Assembly: GCA_018970685.1 (NCBI GenBank)
Contig: JAGWVX010000001.1
Coordinates: 1-63,074, forward strand
DNA length: 63,074 nt
Direction: 5' to 3'
Origin: Alphaproteobacteria bacterium
GTDB lineage: Bacteria > Pseudomonadota > Alphaproteobacteria > Micropepsales > Micropepsaceae
Positions 1-8,666 of the stretch are shown one piece after another. Each line of letters opens with the position of its first letter. Position 1 is the first letter of the stretch. Below the pieces are notes generated by a model. The model worked only from the letters and a program-made list of their open reading frames with translations. It was not told where the DNA came from and did no database searches. The translations under genes were made by a program, and so were the position numbers.

Positions 1-147
1 TCGGATGATCCGCCACGCCGCGACGGCCAACTCATATCCAGGCCACGAAGTCCCAAGCTGCAATGGTTCTTCAACGACCTGGTGTTCGGCATACTCGACG
101 AGACGACAATGGTGTTCTTCCGGGTATATCCCTTCTTCGATCGCTAG
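1..147 (+). CDS. C-terminal fragment of an unidentified protein, cut by the window edge
   Basis: The frame is open from base 1 to a TAG at 145-147 and encodes 48 residues ending LQWFFNDLVFG...VYPFFDR. Third codon positions are mostly G or C, as in the real genes nearby, and the aromatic-rich tail looks protein-like. I do not recognise the family. It runs convergently toward the relaxase, which suggests that the transfer genes do not simply continue leftward. It could be chance, because only 48 codons are visible. Confidence 0.4.
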   Translation, partial: SDDPPRRDGQLISRPRSPKLQWFFNDLVFGILDETTMVFFRVYPFFDR

Positions 148-292
148 GTGTGACCGCCTGAAACCGGTGTTCTTTGATACTGGAACGAATAAGTTCGGCC
201 GAGTTGGAGATTGAAGTCCTCCGTTACTGGCACCTGGGCCTGTGTGGGGCGTCGCCTGCTGTTCGCGATGCACAGCTCGATTTGGGCCGTGA

Positions 293-2275
293 TTACGAAA
301 CCGACGGCCCGCTGCGCTGCCGACCGAGAGCCCAGGAAATCGACTCGCCACGCACAATCCCAGAGACCTGTTTGCCGAGGTTACGCTCCAGCACCGGTCG
401 CCAGGGCACCAGCGCGAACTCACGACTCTTTTCGATGACGGCAAAACGTCCGCTCGCGAGGTCGAGCGAGCGGCGATAGATGCCCTCAACCCGCTCGCCG
501 CTTTTCGCCTCCACATAATCGAGGCCGAGCTTACCCGAAAGCTCGTCAGCAACACGGGTCATCTCCCGGCGCCGCAGAACAGCCAGCATATTGGCACGGA
601 AGACAGTTCGATCCTGCTCCACACGCGCGAGATCTTGCTCGATCAGCCACTGACGGCGGCGTGAGAGCGCATCCCGTACCTCGTGGCCGAAACCGTTGTC
701 GCGAAGTGGCGTGGGCGCATCCCCTGCAATTTCGCGGTCAAGCCAAGTAGCGCCGTCCGCGCCATGCTGCCGGTCGAGCGGCAGAGCGGACAGCGTCCGC
801 ACCACGACCGGCGTGTCTTTGGCCTGGCGCTGTTCGTAGGCTGCGGCGCGCTCCAGGTGATCGGGCGCGATTATCCATGTTCCATCGGCTTCCCGTTCGA
901 CGCCAGCGGTTGCACGCCGGATCGCCTCAAGCCGGCGCACATGCGCTTCCGCAAACGTCGCGCTGGCATTGGGATCATGCCTGAGATGGATATCGACGCT
1001 GTAGCGCCCGTCATTGGCCGCGGCGATCTCGGCAACGGTGCGGTCGGCGGCGCGAGCCCTGGTGGACCTGGGCGAAATCGCCACGATGGAATCCTCGGCA
1101 ACCAGCTCTATTGCATCGCCCTTGCCGATCTCGACGTAATGGATTCGTCCGTCCACGCCATCGACGATCAGATAATGGCGATCATTGATTTCGTCCCAGA
1201 GACCGCGGCGAACAAGACGGCCGACGATCGGCTGTGCCCGCGCGTCGGACGGATCGTAGATGGCGTAATCGGTGGCACCGCGGGACAGGCCCTTCTCAGT
1301 CAGATCGCGGTGCAAGGTTTTGATAATGTCGCCGCGCTCGCCCATACGGCGCAAGACGGGCTCCGACTCGGGCGACAATCGCCATTGTCCAGGCGCCGCT
1401 TCTTCGGCCAGACCGAGCCGCCGGAGCTTCTGCAGTCGGCCGGCGCGCAGGCTTTGCTGAAACGCATCCCTGTGCGTTGCACGGACAAGGCCGTCATCAC
1501 GGCGCTCCCGCAGCAACGCCCGGTCGATGCTGGTCAAGCGTTCCTGATTCACTTCTTCGCGCAGCCGATCCTCGATCTCAAAATCCGACCGTGGCCCCAG
1601 ATCGAGACGCACAATCTCGGCCGCACGCTCGCGCATACCATGAGTGATGTATTCGCGGGCGATGATGAGGTCCTTGTTGCGGTCTGTCTTGCCGCGGACA
1701 ATGACATGGCTGTGCGGATGGCCGGTGTTGTAGTGATCGACCGCCACCCAATCGAGCTTTGTCCCAAGGTCTTCTTCCATCTGGCTCATCAGGCGCCGGA
1801 TGAAGAATTTGAGGTCATCATACTCGACGCCATCCTCGGCGGACACGATGAAGCGGAACTGGTGCCGGTCGCCTTCGCCGCGTTCGAGGAACGCCTTGCC
1901 ATCCGCCCGATCCTGGTCGGCCGAATAGAGCTGCCCCGGCTCGCCCTCGCGGGTGACGCCGTCGCGCTGAATGTAGCGCAGATGCGCCCCGGCGCCCTTC
2001 ATGCCGTTGCCGGCCAGCTTGACAATGCGCGACTTGATGATGACCCGGCGTTGGCGATAGGCGGCGTAGCGATCACGCGAAGACAGAACGCGACCGACAC
2101 CAGCGCCGCGTCCGATCCGGCTGCCGTTGAAACGGTGCGCCGATCCACCGCTTCGGTGAATGCCGCCGGCCAACGCCGCTGCACGCAGCACTTGATGCAG
2201 ATAACGCGCGCCACGCTTGCTGCCCCGCGAGCGGATTTTTCCGAGCTTGGGTTCGAAGTCGTCGTCGTATGTCAT
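293..2275 (-). CDS. Relaxase/mobilization protein with DUF3363 domain
   Basis: Conjugative relaxase of the VirD2-like group that nicks oriT and leads the transferred strand. The start at 2275 (MTYDDDFEPKLGKIRSRG) is chosen because this family begins that way; the frame stays open upstream to 2359. Residues near 95-100 (AHLRYIQRDG) and the metal-binding HPHSH near 185-190 are the relaxase core. The C-terminal two thirds is DUF3363, ending VPWRPVLERNLGKQVSG...GRQRSGPSVS as is typical. At about 660 residues it appears full length. It is followed leftward by no transfer gene in the same direction, and its upstream region carries several palindromes. Confidence 0.93.
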   Translation of the reverse strand: MTYDDDFEPKLGKIRSRGSKRGARYLHQVLRAAALAGGIHRSGGSAHRFNGSRIGRGAGVGRVLSSRDRYAAYRQRRVIIKSRIVKLAGNGMKGAGAHLRYIQRDGVTREGEPGQLYSADQDRADGKAFLERGEGDRHQFRFIVSAEDGVEYDDLKFFIRRLMSQMEEDLGTKLDWVAVDHYNTGHPHSHVIVRGKTDRNKDLIIAREYITHGMRERAAEIVRLDLGPRSDFEIEDRLREEVNQERLTSIDRALLRERRDDGLVRATHRDAFQQSLRAGRLQKLRRLGLAEEAAPGQWRLSPESEPVLRRMGERGDIIKTLHRDLTEKGLSRGATDYAIYDPSDARAQPIVGRLVRRGLWDEINDRHYLIVDGVDGRIHYVEIGKGDAIELVAEDSIVAISPRSTRARAADRTVAEIAAANDGRYSVDIHLRHDPNASATFAEAHVRRLEAIRRATAGVEREADGTWIIAPDHLERAAAYEQRQAKDTPVVVRTLSALPLDRQHGADGATWLDREIAGDAPTPLRDNGFGHEVRDALSRRRQWLIEQDLARVEQDRTVFRANMLAVLRRREMTRVADELSGKLGLDYVEAKSGERVEGIYRRSLDLASGRFAVIEKSREFALVPWRPVLERNLGKQVSGIVRGESISWALGRQRSGPSVS

Positions 2276-2386
2276 GGTGGATCGCGCCGAAGCCGAAAGT
2301 TGACCGCGAGTGCCAGCATGACGCGTCAAAGGCCGCTCGAAAATCGGCGCCATATGCACACAACAATATCAGTCGCTTACGAACAC

Positions 2387-2416
2387 ATGGCGCCATTGCG
2401 CGAACTATGGCGCCAT
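2387..2416. promoter_or_regulatory. Two tandem ATGGCGCCAT palindromes upstream of the relaxase
   Basis: The perfect 10-bp palindrome ATGGCGCCAT occurs at 2387-2396 and again at 2407-2416, exactly 20 bp apart centre to centre, i.e. about two helical turns on one face of DNA. A related GGCGCCAT lies at 2346-2353. The position 110-140 bp before the relaxase start suits an operator or part of the oriT region. That role is inferred from spacing only. Confidence 0.55.
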
Positions 2417-2453
2417 AGGCGGCACCAAAAAGAGATGTGCAGACAGATACTTG

Positions 2454-2478
2454 GGTGCCATCTCGCAGAGATGGCACC
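2454..2478. repeat. Perfect 11-bp inverted repeat, candidate operator or oriT stem
   Basis: GGTGCCATCTC and GAGATGGCACC flank a 3-nt GCA spacer. The arms contain GTGCCAT/ATGGCAC, related to the ATGGCGCCAT decamers just to the left. It sits in the 400-bp noncoding stretch between the relaxase and the transglycosylase gene, where oriT or autoregulatory sites often lie. There is no T-run, so a terminator is less likely. Confidence 0.5.
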
Positions 2479-2682
2479 ATTGTTTCATCTTGCCTTACGC
2501 GGCTCCCTCTCTGCTCACCACCCCTCCTATGCTCACATGGAACCACATGGCCGCAGCAACAGCGCGACGCCCGAAGGGGAGTCGTTCACGTCGGCAGATT
2601 GGTATCGGAATTGGAATGCCAAGAGCGCGCGAGTTAGCGTCGGTCCAAGGCAATTTGCGCCGTGCGACGGGCACGATAGTGG

Positions 2683-3366
2683 CTACTTCTGTTGAGGGTC
2701 TTGCGTGTCTGATGCACGCATTTTCGGAGAGATTTGCCCTTGAACGGCTATGTGCAGAGGCACAAAGAGACCGCCCGGTGATGCACCGGATGAGGATGTT
2801 TCGGGCTTCCCGGTGTCGGTGTGAAGCAGAAAGAACAGGCCGCTGGCCGTGGTCGCCACGGGCTTTCGAGGGGTGGAAAACACCGGCTGGCCGAGCCGCG
2901 CCAGATATCTCACGGTTTCGTCCGGCAGGGGGCTGCGGTCGAACAAATAGGCGTCGAAGCGCCTCGGACCGGCATTGTAGGCGGCGAACAGATTGGGATA
3001 GCCGTAGCGCGCATCGAGTTCGGAAAGATACGCCGTGCCCGCGAAAATGCTGGCGCGCGGATCGTAGGGGTTGGCTCCGAAGCCGTAGCGAATGCTGAGA
3101 TCGCGCCACGTGCCGGGCATGATCTGCATGAGGCCCATCGCCCCTTTCGGCGACAAAGCCAACGGATCGCCGCCACTTTCGGCCTGCATGACGGCCTTGA
3201 TCCAGGATTGAGGAATACCGAAACGGCGCGAAGCCTCGGCGATGAATGTCCGCCATTTGTCGATTGTGAATGGGACAGCGGTGGGTGCGGCACATGCAGA
3301 ATTCAGAGTCACGAGCACAAAAAACGCAATGCTGCTTGCGATCAGCACGCCCGTGACGCGCCGCAT
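2683..3366 (-). CDS. Lytic transglycosylase, conjugation-associated (SLT domain)
   Basis: Periplasmic muramidase that opens peptidoglycan for the transfer apparatus. Residues 1-27 form a signal peptide (MRRVTGVLIASS...ACA). The SLT domain follows, with catalytic Glu near residue 63 in KAVMQAESGGDP, then GAMGLMQIMPGTW and the AAYNAG motif. The start at 3366 gives a TGATG coupling with the upstream traF stop; an in-frame ATG at 3378 is the alternative. The C-terminal tail of about 60 residues after the domain is low-complexity and poorly conserved. It is probably co-transcribed with traF and the HTH gene. Confidence 0.88.
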   Translation of the reverse strand: MRRVTGVLIASSIAFFVLVTLNSACAAPTAVPFTIDKWRTFIAEASRRFGIPQSWIKAVMQAESGGDPLALSPKGAMGLMQIMPGTWRDLSIRYGFGANPYDPRASIFAGTAYLSELDARYGYPNLFAAYNAGPRRFDAYLFDRSPLPDETVRYLARLGQPVFSTPRKPVATTASGLFFLLHTDTGKPETSSSGASPGGLFVPLHIAVQGQISPKMRASDTQDPQQK

Positions 3367-3914
3367 CAGCGAAGCCATAACGGCACTAGCCTACCGATGA
3401 TGGTGCGCGTCGGCACCGGTCCGAAATACCGGCTGTCGAAGGAATCGCGCACGCCTGCCATCAGCAGGAAGACCTCGCCGGGCCGCAGCGTGTGGCACCC
3501 CGTCCAGCGCGGCAGCGGTCGGCCGAGGTGATCGGCGATGAGCTGGTTGGCGCCGGGCTGCCCATCGATGCGGACCACGTGATGGAGCGCGCAAACCGTG
3601 TCGCCGGACAGCGCCGCGATGCGCTTCACCAACGGCACGGTGGCGGGCAGATAGCCGCGCCGGGCAGCCAAGGCCCGCACCGAAACCGGCGTGCGTACCA
3701 GCACCAGATCGCCGCGCCGGATCGGACGCACCGGCAGCACCCGGTAGAAGCCGATCGGGGCGCTGGCGCTCGCATTATATATAAGGAGTGGCCTTTGTCG
3801 GTCGAATGCGCAAAATCCCAACAGCCCCAGCCCAACCAGTCCGGCAGCAAGAACGGCACGCGCCCGGGCATGGTGTTGCCCGTCCCAATCGGGGCGATTC
3901 ACGAGGTTACGCAT
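3366..3914 (-). CDS. traF: TraF-like S26 family signal peptidase
   Basis: Membrane-anchored serine peptidase of the TraF/LepB family, which in RP4-type systems matures the pilin. One N-terminal membrane segment (residues 18-36) is followed by catalytic Ser51 in SAPIGFYRV and catalytic Lys97 in PLVKRIAA, then a GDTV box and a conserved DSFDSRYFGPV motif. The start at 3914 is chosen because its ATG overlaps the TAA of the upstream HTH gene (ATGCGTAA); the open frame extends to 4028. About 182 residues, normal for the family. Confidence 0.85.
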   Translation of the reverse strand: MRNLVNRPDWDGQHHARARAVLAAGLVGLGLLGFCAFDRQRPLLIYNASASAPIGFYRVLPVRPIRRGDLVLVRTPVSVRALAARRGYLPATVPLVKRIAALSGDTVCALHHVVRIDGQPGANQLIADHLGRPLPRWTGCHTLRPGEVFLLMAGVRDSFDSRYFGPVPTRTIIGRLVPLWLR

Positions 3915-4182
3915 CGGGTTTGCCACGATCGGGACCGTTCGGAGAGTCCGGTGGATCGGGTTCCCGCGTCCAGTTGTGGCAATGCGATTGGGACCAGGCG
4001 TCGAGGTCGGCGATGTGATAACGGACATAGCGGCCGTGCTTTCTGTAGCGCGGACCCCGGTTCTTGCGGCGCATCTTTTCGAGCGCCATACGGCTGAGAC
4101 CCAGATAATGCGCAGCCTGATCGGTGGTCAGAAACGGGCTGCCTTTCTTGGCTTCGGCAGCGTGGGGAATGTCGGCGTCCAT
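3907..4182 (-). CDS. Small helix-turn-helix DNA-binding protein (excisionase/AlpA-like)
   Basis: About 91 residues. FLTTDQAAHYLGLSRMALEKMRRKNRGPRYRKHGRYVRYHIADLDAW is the classic MerR/excisionase-type winged helix that binds DNA as a directionality factor or regulator. The start at 4182 (MDADIPHAAEAKK) has a GAGG just upstream; a longer frame to 4359 reads as noise. It lies between DUF736 and traF in the element's transfer/maintenance operon. Either an excisionase or an operon regulator is possible. Confidence 0.82.
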   Translation of the reverse strand: MDADIPHAAEAKKGSPFLTTDQAAHYLGLSRMALEKMRRKNRGPRYRKHGRYVRYHIADLDAWSQSHCHNWTREPDPPDSPNGPDRGKPDA

Positions 4183-4355
4183 GATTGGCCTCGACTCATA
4201 TTGCGGACGGCGACGGCCGAAGTCGTCGCATCTGGGACGAGGCTGGACCAGGAGGGCGCGCGGCGGGACGCTCGAATTCGCCCATCCCCGCAAAACGATC
4301 CTCCAGACACGCAAAGCCCCCGCGCGGGCGGCGCGGGGGCGTCGTTGCGGGCCGC

Positions 4356-4682
4356 TCAATCGACCGGATTCCAGATGACGGCAAACACGCCGTCGTCATC
4401 CTGACCGGCGGCGCGGCCGAGATTGGCGTAGAGCTTCTTCGGCCCGAAAGCGGGATCGGACAGGCTCACGCTCACATAGTCCTTGCCCGAGCTTTCGCCC
4501 TTGCGGACCCAGCCCGCACCGATATCGATTCCAGCGCTGTAGACGCGATAGTCGGGCTGGGTGTCGCCGTTTTTCGCGGTGTTGGGCAGGATATCGATGG
4601 GGGCGCGGAAGGACAGCGTCTTGAGCTGGCCCTTGAATGATGTGCCGTCTTTCGACTTCGTGACATGACCGATAGCAGGCAT
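4356..4682 (-). CDS. DUF736 family protein
   Basis: 108-residue protein beginning MPAIGHVTKSKDGTSFKG, with the YRVYSAG...GAGWVRKGE...YVSVSLSDPAFGPKKLYANLG core typical of DUF736. This small family occurs almost only on alphaproteobacterial plasmids and ICEs. Molecular function is unknown. A strong Shine-Dalgarno (AAGGAGAC) precedes the ATG at 4682. The long fold-back element at 4701-4930 lies immediately upstream and could be its 5' leader. Confidence 0.9.
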   Translation of the reverse strand: MPAIGHVTKSKDGTSFKGQLKTLSFRAPIDILPNTAKNGDTQPDYRVYSAGIDIGAGWVRKGESSGKDYVSVSLSDPAFGPKKLYANLGRAAGQDDDGVFAVIWNPVD

Positions 4683-4700
4683 GGGAGTGTCTCCTTGTCA

Positions 4701-4930
4701 GCGCCAAGAGACCATTCTCTCGGCGCAGGCGGACCGTTATGGGCGGCGACGGACCCGCGAACCCCGAAGGGCCGCAGCAAAGCGCAAGACCGGAGCGGCA
4801 CGGATTTTTGGAGCAGAGCGGCCGCGAGGAGCGCGCCCACGGCGCGCGGGGAAAAATCCGTGTGCGATGGTTTCGCCAGGGGACGGACCGCCCATAGGTC
4901 TGACGCTCATAGCCGAGAGAATGGGTTCGT
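4701..4930 (-). ncRNA. Candidate structured leader element upstream of DUF736
   Basis: The stretch folds back on itself in nested order: CCATTCTCTCGG at 4712-4723 against CCGAGAGAATGG at 4913-4924; TATGGGCGG near 4740 against CCGCCCATA near 4890; CACGGATTTTT at about 4799 against AAAAATCCGTG at about 4852. A smaller hairpin, GCGCC-AGAGA/TCTCT-GGCGC, is at 4701-4726. The central part (CCGCAGCAAAGCGCAAGACCGGAGCGG) resembles the loop of the element before ardC. The order and orientation suit a 5' leader RNA, perhaps of the radC-motif kind described before genes for DNA-manipulating proteins. That assignment is inference. Confidence 0.45.
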
Positions 4931-5317
4931 CTTTTTGGCGAAGGAGACCATCCAAGCGTGCCGGTCATGCACAGAACCCAAAGACGGCAACGGGGGCCGC
5001 GAATGCTGATCGTCGCGCCTCACCCGACCGACCGCCTGCGAAATCGGCGATCTCAGACTGCACCTGCACAGTAGCCGGACAGAAGATCGATGCGGGTCCC
5101 TCAGGCGAAAGCAGACAAGCTGTGTGCGCCACGACCCTGCCGGGCCGGAAGAAGATGCCAAGCTGGCCGCGCCGCCGGACAGGCTGCGAGACACTCCGTC
5201 AACGCCCGGTGCGCGGCCCTGCAAACGCCCCACGCTGCCCGCGCGAAGGCTCACGTTGAAACGAAAAGCGAGCGGCGGATCGCTCCGCCGCCCGCGTAAT
5301 ATCCCCCTGCGCGCCGA
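4931..5317. other. Noncoding stretch between the leader element and the parB-like stop
   Basis: I see no convincing gene here. Short frames exist on both strands, but their composition is arginine/serine-rich and resembles out-of-frame reading of GC-rich DNA. No clear terminator was found downstream of the ParB-like gene. Confidence 0.4.
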
Positions 5318-7021
5318 TCATGCAGAGGCCGCCGCGCTGTTCTCCGCAATGCGGCAGGTGCCGCTGCCATAGCCCCGGAACGGAAATTCCATCCAGCCCG
5401 GAAGCCAGTTTTCGACCTTCTCGCGGCCATTCGCGCCCGCAAGACAGTCGCGGATGATCTGCTTCTTGGTCTTGAGCTTCTCGCTCACATTGCCCTTGGC
5501 GACCGCCTCGCCCGCCACCTCGGCCAGCATGGCATTGACCGTGGCGCGGTCGCGCAAAAGCTCGAAGAAAGTCTCGTCCGCCTGCCATTGGCCGCGCGGA
5601 TCGGGTTTGAGCGCATGGCCTGCGGCTTCCACCATCGCGCTGCCGACCGCCAGCGTGTCGGCCATCGCAAAGGCGGCGATGCGTGCCACCTCGACATCGG
5701 GAAGCGCCAGAAGGCGGGCAAAGATGCGCGCGGTCTCGCCAGCATCGCCGGTGGGTAGCGTTGCGTCGTCGGTGCTTTCGCCCATGTCCAGCAAGCCCAT
5801 GACGGCTTCGCGCTCGGCGGCAAACGCCGCCTGCACCGGGCTGTGTTCGACACTGGCGGCGATGTCCTTGCCGCGTGCGCGCTGCGGCTCGGACTTGACT
5901 TGCCAATTGCCGGAGGACGCGAGCGCATGGGCGACCAGTGCCCGCCATGCGATGGACGGCGTAGCAATCAATGCAAGCCGGACGGCGGCGTGGCGGTGGA
6001 GTTCGAGATAATTCTCCATCGCCTGGGTCATGGCCGGACGAGTGGCGGGACCGGCTTTTGCGTGGTCGCCCGCTTGCCCTTTGGCCTCACTATTGCGCGC
6101 CTCCTTGCGCGTCAGCCAGCCTTCGTGAACCTCGACCTCGCCACGCTGGGAAAGCGTGATGAACACCTTGCCGCCCTTCTTCTTGGGCGTCTTTTCGTGC
6201 GCCCATTGGTCGAAGCGCTCGCCCGCCTCCAGCACTACGACCTCGGCCCATTTGGCGGCGAGAAGCGCTTCGCGCTTGGCCTCCACGGCCTTCCTCTGCA
6301 ATTGCCAGAACCGGTCCGTATCGGCGAAATAACGCTCCTCGCCGAACAGGTCGGTGACGATCTGGCCGTTGTAATCGGCCAGCGGAAACAGCGCCACCTT
6401 GGTGGCGATGGACTGCCCGCCAAACACCCACGCCTTCAACTGAGGGCCATAAGGCACGTTGGCCTCCTCGTCCTCGAACAGCTTGAGCCAGTCTTTCTGC
6501 TGGGCCTTGCTCGCCATCGTCAGATAGCGGACGGTCTCGGCGTCGATCTCCTCGGCGCGATAGGCGTCGCGGATTTTGGGCAACAGATTGCCGAGCGCCA
6601 GACGCTGCTTGACCATGATCTCGGTCAACCCGAACGTGGCGGCGATGGCCTCGACGCTGCGGCCCTCTTTGATCAACCGCGTGAAGGTCTCGTATTGGGT
6701 CATCTCGTCGGGATCGAGGCGGGCGAGATTTTCGATCAGCGAGGCTTCCAGCGCCGCCGCATCGTCGCCCGGCTCCATGACGGCGCAGGGAACGGGAGCG
6801 ATCTCGCCCTGTTCCTCGGCAATCGCCTTGGCGCTGAAATAGCGCCGCCGTCCGGCCACGATCTCATAGCCGTCCGCGTTGAGGCGCACCAGAAGCGGTT
6901 GGAGAATACCGCGCGCGCGGATGCTGGGCAGGATGTCGGAAATGTCCGGCGTCTGCTTCGAATGCCGCATGTTGACCGCGGCCGGATGCAGTTCGTTCAA
7001 GGGGATATGTCTCAGTTCCAT
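5318..7021 (-). CDS. ParB/RepB/Spo0J-like partition protein, long plasmid type
   Basis: 567-residue protein. The N-terminal ParB/sulfiredoxin-like domain (about 1-110) has IRARGILQPLLVR, the nucleotide-binding GRRRY and a LIENLARLDPDEMTQYE motif. A ParB HTH region (about 130-165, IAATFGLTEIMVKQRLALGNLLPKI) follows, then a long C-terminal part typical of ParB-like proteins of alphaproteobacterial ICEs and plasmids. The start at 7021 (MELRHIPLNELHPA) lies 8 bp after the stop of the upstream gene; the frame extends to 7063. No ParA partner is visible in the window. It may act in maintenance or regulation. Confidence 0.9.
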   Translation of the reverse strand: MELRHIPLNELHPAAVNMRHSKQTPDISDILPSIRARGILQPLLVRLNADGYEIVAGRRRYFSAKAIAEEQGEIAPVPCAVMEPGDDAAALEASLIENLARLDPDEMTQYETFTRLIKEGRSVEAIAATFGLTEIMVKQRLALGNLLPKIRDAYRAEEIDAETVRYLTMASKAQQKDWLKLFEDEEANVPYGPQLKAWVFGGQSIATKVALFPLADYNGQIVTDLFGEERYFADTDRFWQLQRKAVEAKREALLAAKWAEVVVLEAGERFDQWAHEKTPKKKGGKVFITLSQRGEVEVHEGWLTRKEARNSEAKGQAGDHAKAGPATRPAMTQAMENYLELHRHAAVRLALIATPSIAWRALVAHALASSGNWQVKSEPQRARGKDIAASVEHSPVQAAFAAEREAVMGLLDMGESTDDATLPTGDAGETARIFARLLALPDVEVARIAAFAMADTLAVGSAMVEAAGHALKPDPRGQWQADETFFELLRDRATVNAMLAEVAGEAVAKGNVSEKLKTKKQIIRDCLAGANGREKVENWLPGWMEFPFRGYGSGTCRIAENSAAASA

Positions 7022-7028
7022 GATGCTC

Positions 7029-7520
7029 TCACTCCGGGGTTGGGGTGGATTCGCGCGCCTCATCTAGCGCCGCTTCGGCCGGACCATCCGGCGGAAGATC
7101 GTTCGACCAATCGGCCAGCGCGAAGCGCGCGCCGGTCTCGTCGGTCTCTAGCTCGGGATCGTTGGGGTCTGCACCGTCCGTGTCGTAATCGCAGACATGG
7201 ACGCGGACTTTGCCGCCTTCGATGGCGACCTGCTGCACCACGCCGCCGGACACGGTGACGGTCACCAGCGGCGGCGTGCCGTGCTCGCAATAGGCGCTCG
7301 GCACCGGCAGCGACGACCGGAAATCCGTCCACGGATCGGCATCGCCTTCGGCAATCGCGTCCACGAAGGTGGCACCGCAATCGTCCAGCGATTTCCAGCA
7401 CGGATCGTCATTGGCCTGCGCGATAGCCTGCTCGCAGGCCTGTTCGATGGTATCGGCCTCGACCACCACGGTGTTGGCGTAATAGGCGGCATAGGTGCAT
7501 TGAACGGTCCAGCGTTTCAT
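7029..7520 (-). CDS. Conserved hypothetical protein of the parB-ardC operon
   Basis: 163 residues starting MKRWTVQCTYAAYYANTVVVEADTIEQACEQAI. It is acidic, with many Asp/Glu residues toward the C terminus and no signal peptide or membrane segment. I know similar proteins only as neighbours of parB-like and ardC genes on alphaproteobacterial mobile DNA and cannot assign a function. It is followed by parB after 8 bp. A GAGGAGCC Shine-Dalgarno precedes the ATG. Confidence 0.78.
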   Translation of the reverse strand: MKRWTVQCTYAAYYANTVVVEADTIEQACEQAIAQANDDPCWKSLDDCGATFVDAIAEGDADPWTDFRSSLPVPSAYCEHGTPPLVTVTVSGGVVQQVAIEGGKVRVHVCDYDTDGADPNDPELETDETGARFALADWSNDLPPDGPAEAALDEARESTPTPE

Positions 7521-7530
7521 CGATGGCTCC

Positions 7531-7728
7531 TCAGAACAGGCTCAACTGGTTGCGGGCGTCTTCATCGAACAGGCCGATGGTCATCGGCTTTTGCGCCTTG
7601 GCCGGTGCAAGCGGCTGTGCCATGCGCAGCATTAGGCGCTCGTGCAGACTGACGGGCCGCACGCCGGGAATGAGCGTCTGCTCGCCGCATTGGGTAGCTT
7701 CGCTGTCAAGGCGGTTGGGCGCGCTCAT
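7531..7728 (-). CDS. Small plasmid-type hypothetical protein
   Basis: 65 residues, MSAPNRLDSEATQCGEQTLI...IGLFDEDARNQLSLF. Its ATG overlaps the stop of ardC (ATGA), and it ends 10 bp before the next gene, so it belongs to the ardC-parB operon. The LFDxxARNQLxLF ending is a pattern I associate with small proteins of alphaproteobacterial ICEs. Function is unknown. Confidence 0.7.
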   Translation of the reverse strand: MSAPNRLDSEATQCGEQTLIPGVRPVSLHERLMLRMAQPLAPAKAQKPMTIGLFDEDARNQLSLF

Positions 7729-8636
7729 GCCTCGGCCTCGCGCTCGCTCTGCCGGGTTTGTAAGGCCAAAATGAAATCTGCTGCTTTGGAGGCGTGCGAA
7801 GCGGCGCTGACGACTGCGCGGCTATCGTTCTTCAAGATCGCAAGCCAATTGGCGATGTAATCGGCATGGCGGACGGTGGGCACGATGCCGAGGGCCGCGC
7901 ACAGAAAGGCGCTGCCGATTTCGGCAACGAGTTCCTCGAACGCGTAGGACTGACTGCCGAAGCGTCCCGAGAAATCGCGGTTCAAGCGATGGGCCGCGCC
8001 GCTCCAATGGGTCATTTCATGGAGCACGGTCCGATAAAAATTGATGGGCTCGAAGAATTGGTCCTGCTCCGGGACCGCAATGTAGTCGTCGCGCGCGTGG
8101 TAGAAAGCATGCGCGCCGCCGCGCCGGACTGACGCGCCGCTCGCCGCGATAAGTGCTTCGGCGGACGCGACGGGCTCGCGGTGAGAAATAGGCGGAATAC
8201 TCAACGTCAGTTCGCCCGGAAGGCCGTCACATTGGGCGATGTTGAAGACCGTATAGCGCCGCAGGAACGGAATGGCGCGCGGCGGATCGTCGGCGGACGT
8301 GTCGTCGTCCGCCTTGGGGGTGAAGCGGTCGGCAAACACAATAGTGGTGCCGTGCTCGCCCTTGCGGACGATGCCGCCGAGTTCGCGCGCCTGCTTGAAG
8401 GTCAGCCACCGGTTCGCGGCGTAGCCTTGCGCGAACAGCGCATCCCACAACAGAAGAATGTTGATGCCGGAATAGGTTCTGTCGGTGCGGACATTGACCG
8501 GCAAAGACAGGGCCGGACCGCCCGCCCAAGGCTGAACCCAAGGCAGCGTGCCCGCCTCGATCTGGCGCACGATTTTGTCGGTGATTTCTTCGTAGAGGGA
8601 TGTGCGTCCGCCCGGCTGGTGAAGGGTCTGGCTCAT
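7725..8636 (-). CDS. ardC: ArdC-type antirestriction protein
   Basis: 303 residues. The N-terminal ArdC DNA-binding domain (LYEEITDKIVRQIEAGTLPWVQPW, SGINILLLW, LGGIVRKGEHGTTIVFADRF) is followed by a zincin-like metallopeptidase domain with HEMTHWSGAAHRLNRD near residue 206 and the downstream Glu in YAFEELVAEIGSAFL. ArdC protects incoming single- or double-stranded DNA from host restriction during conjugation. It is the first gene of an operon with the small ORF, the acidic protein and parB. A long inverted-repeat element lies immediately upstream. Confidence 0.93.
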   Translation of the reverse strand: MSQTLHQPGGRTSLYEEITDKIVRQIEAGTLPWVQPWAGGPALSLPVNVRTDRTYSGINILLLWDALFAQGYAANRWLTFKQARELGGIVRKGEHGTTIVFADRFTPKADDDTSADDPPRAIPFLRRYTVFNIAQCDGLPGELTLSIPPISHREPVASAEALIAASGASVRRGGAHAFYHARDDYIAVPEQDQFFEPINFYRTVLHEMTHWSGAAHRLNRDFSGRFGSQSYAFEELVAEIGSAFLCAALGIVPTVRHADYIANWLAILKNDSRAVVSAASHASKAADFILALQTRQSEREAEA

Positions 8637-8666
8637 GCGGTGCCTCCTGCTTCAGACCTCGCGCCC

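Noticed and set aside
683-2695. 670-codon open frame on the plus strand across the relaxase
   Set aside because: It is antisense to the well-supported DUF3363 relaxase; residue pattern has no domain and follows codon-bias shadowing in GC-rich DNA.
5843-7258. 471-codon plus-strand frame over parB
   Set aside because: Antisense shadow of the ParB-like gene; no start site or family features.
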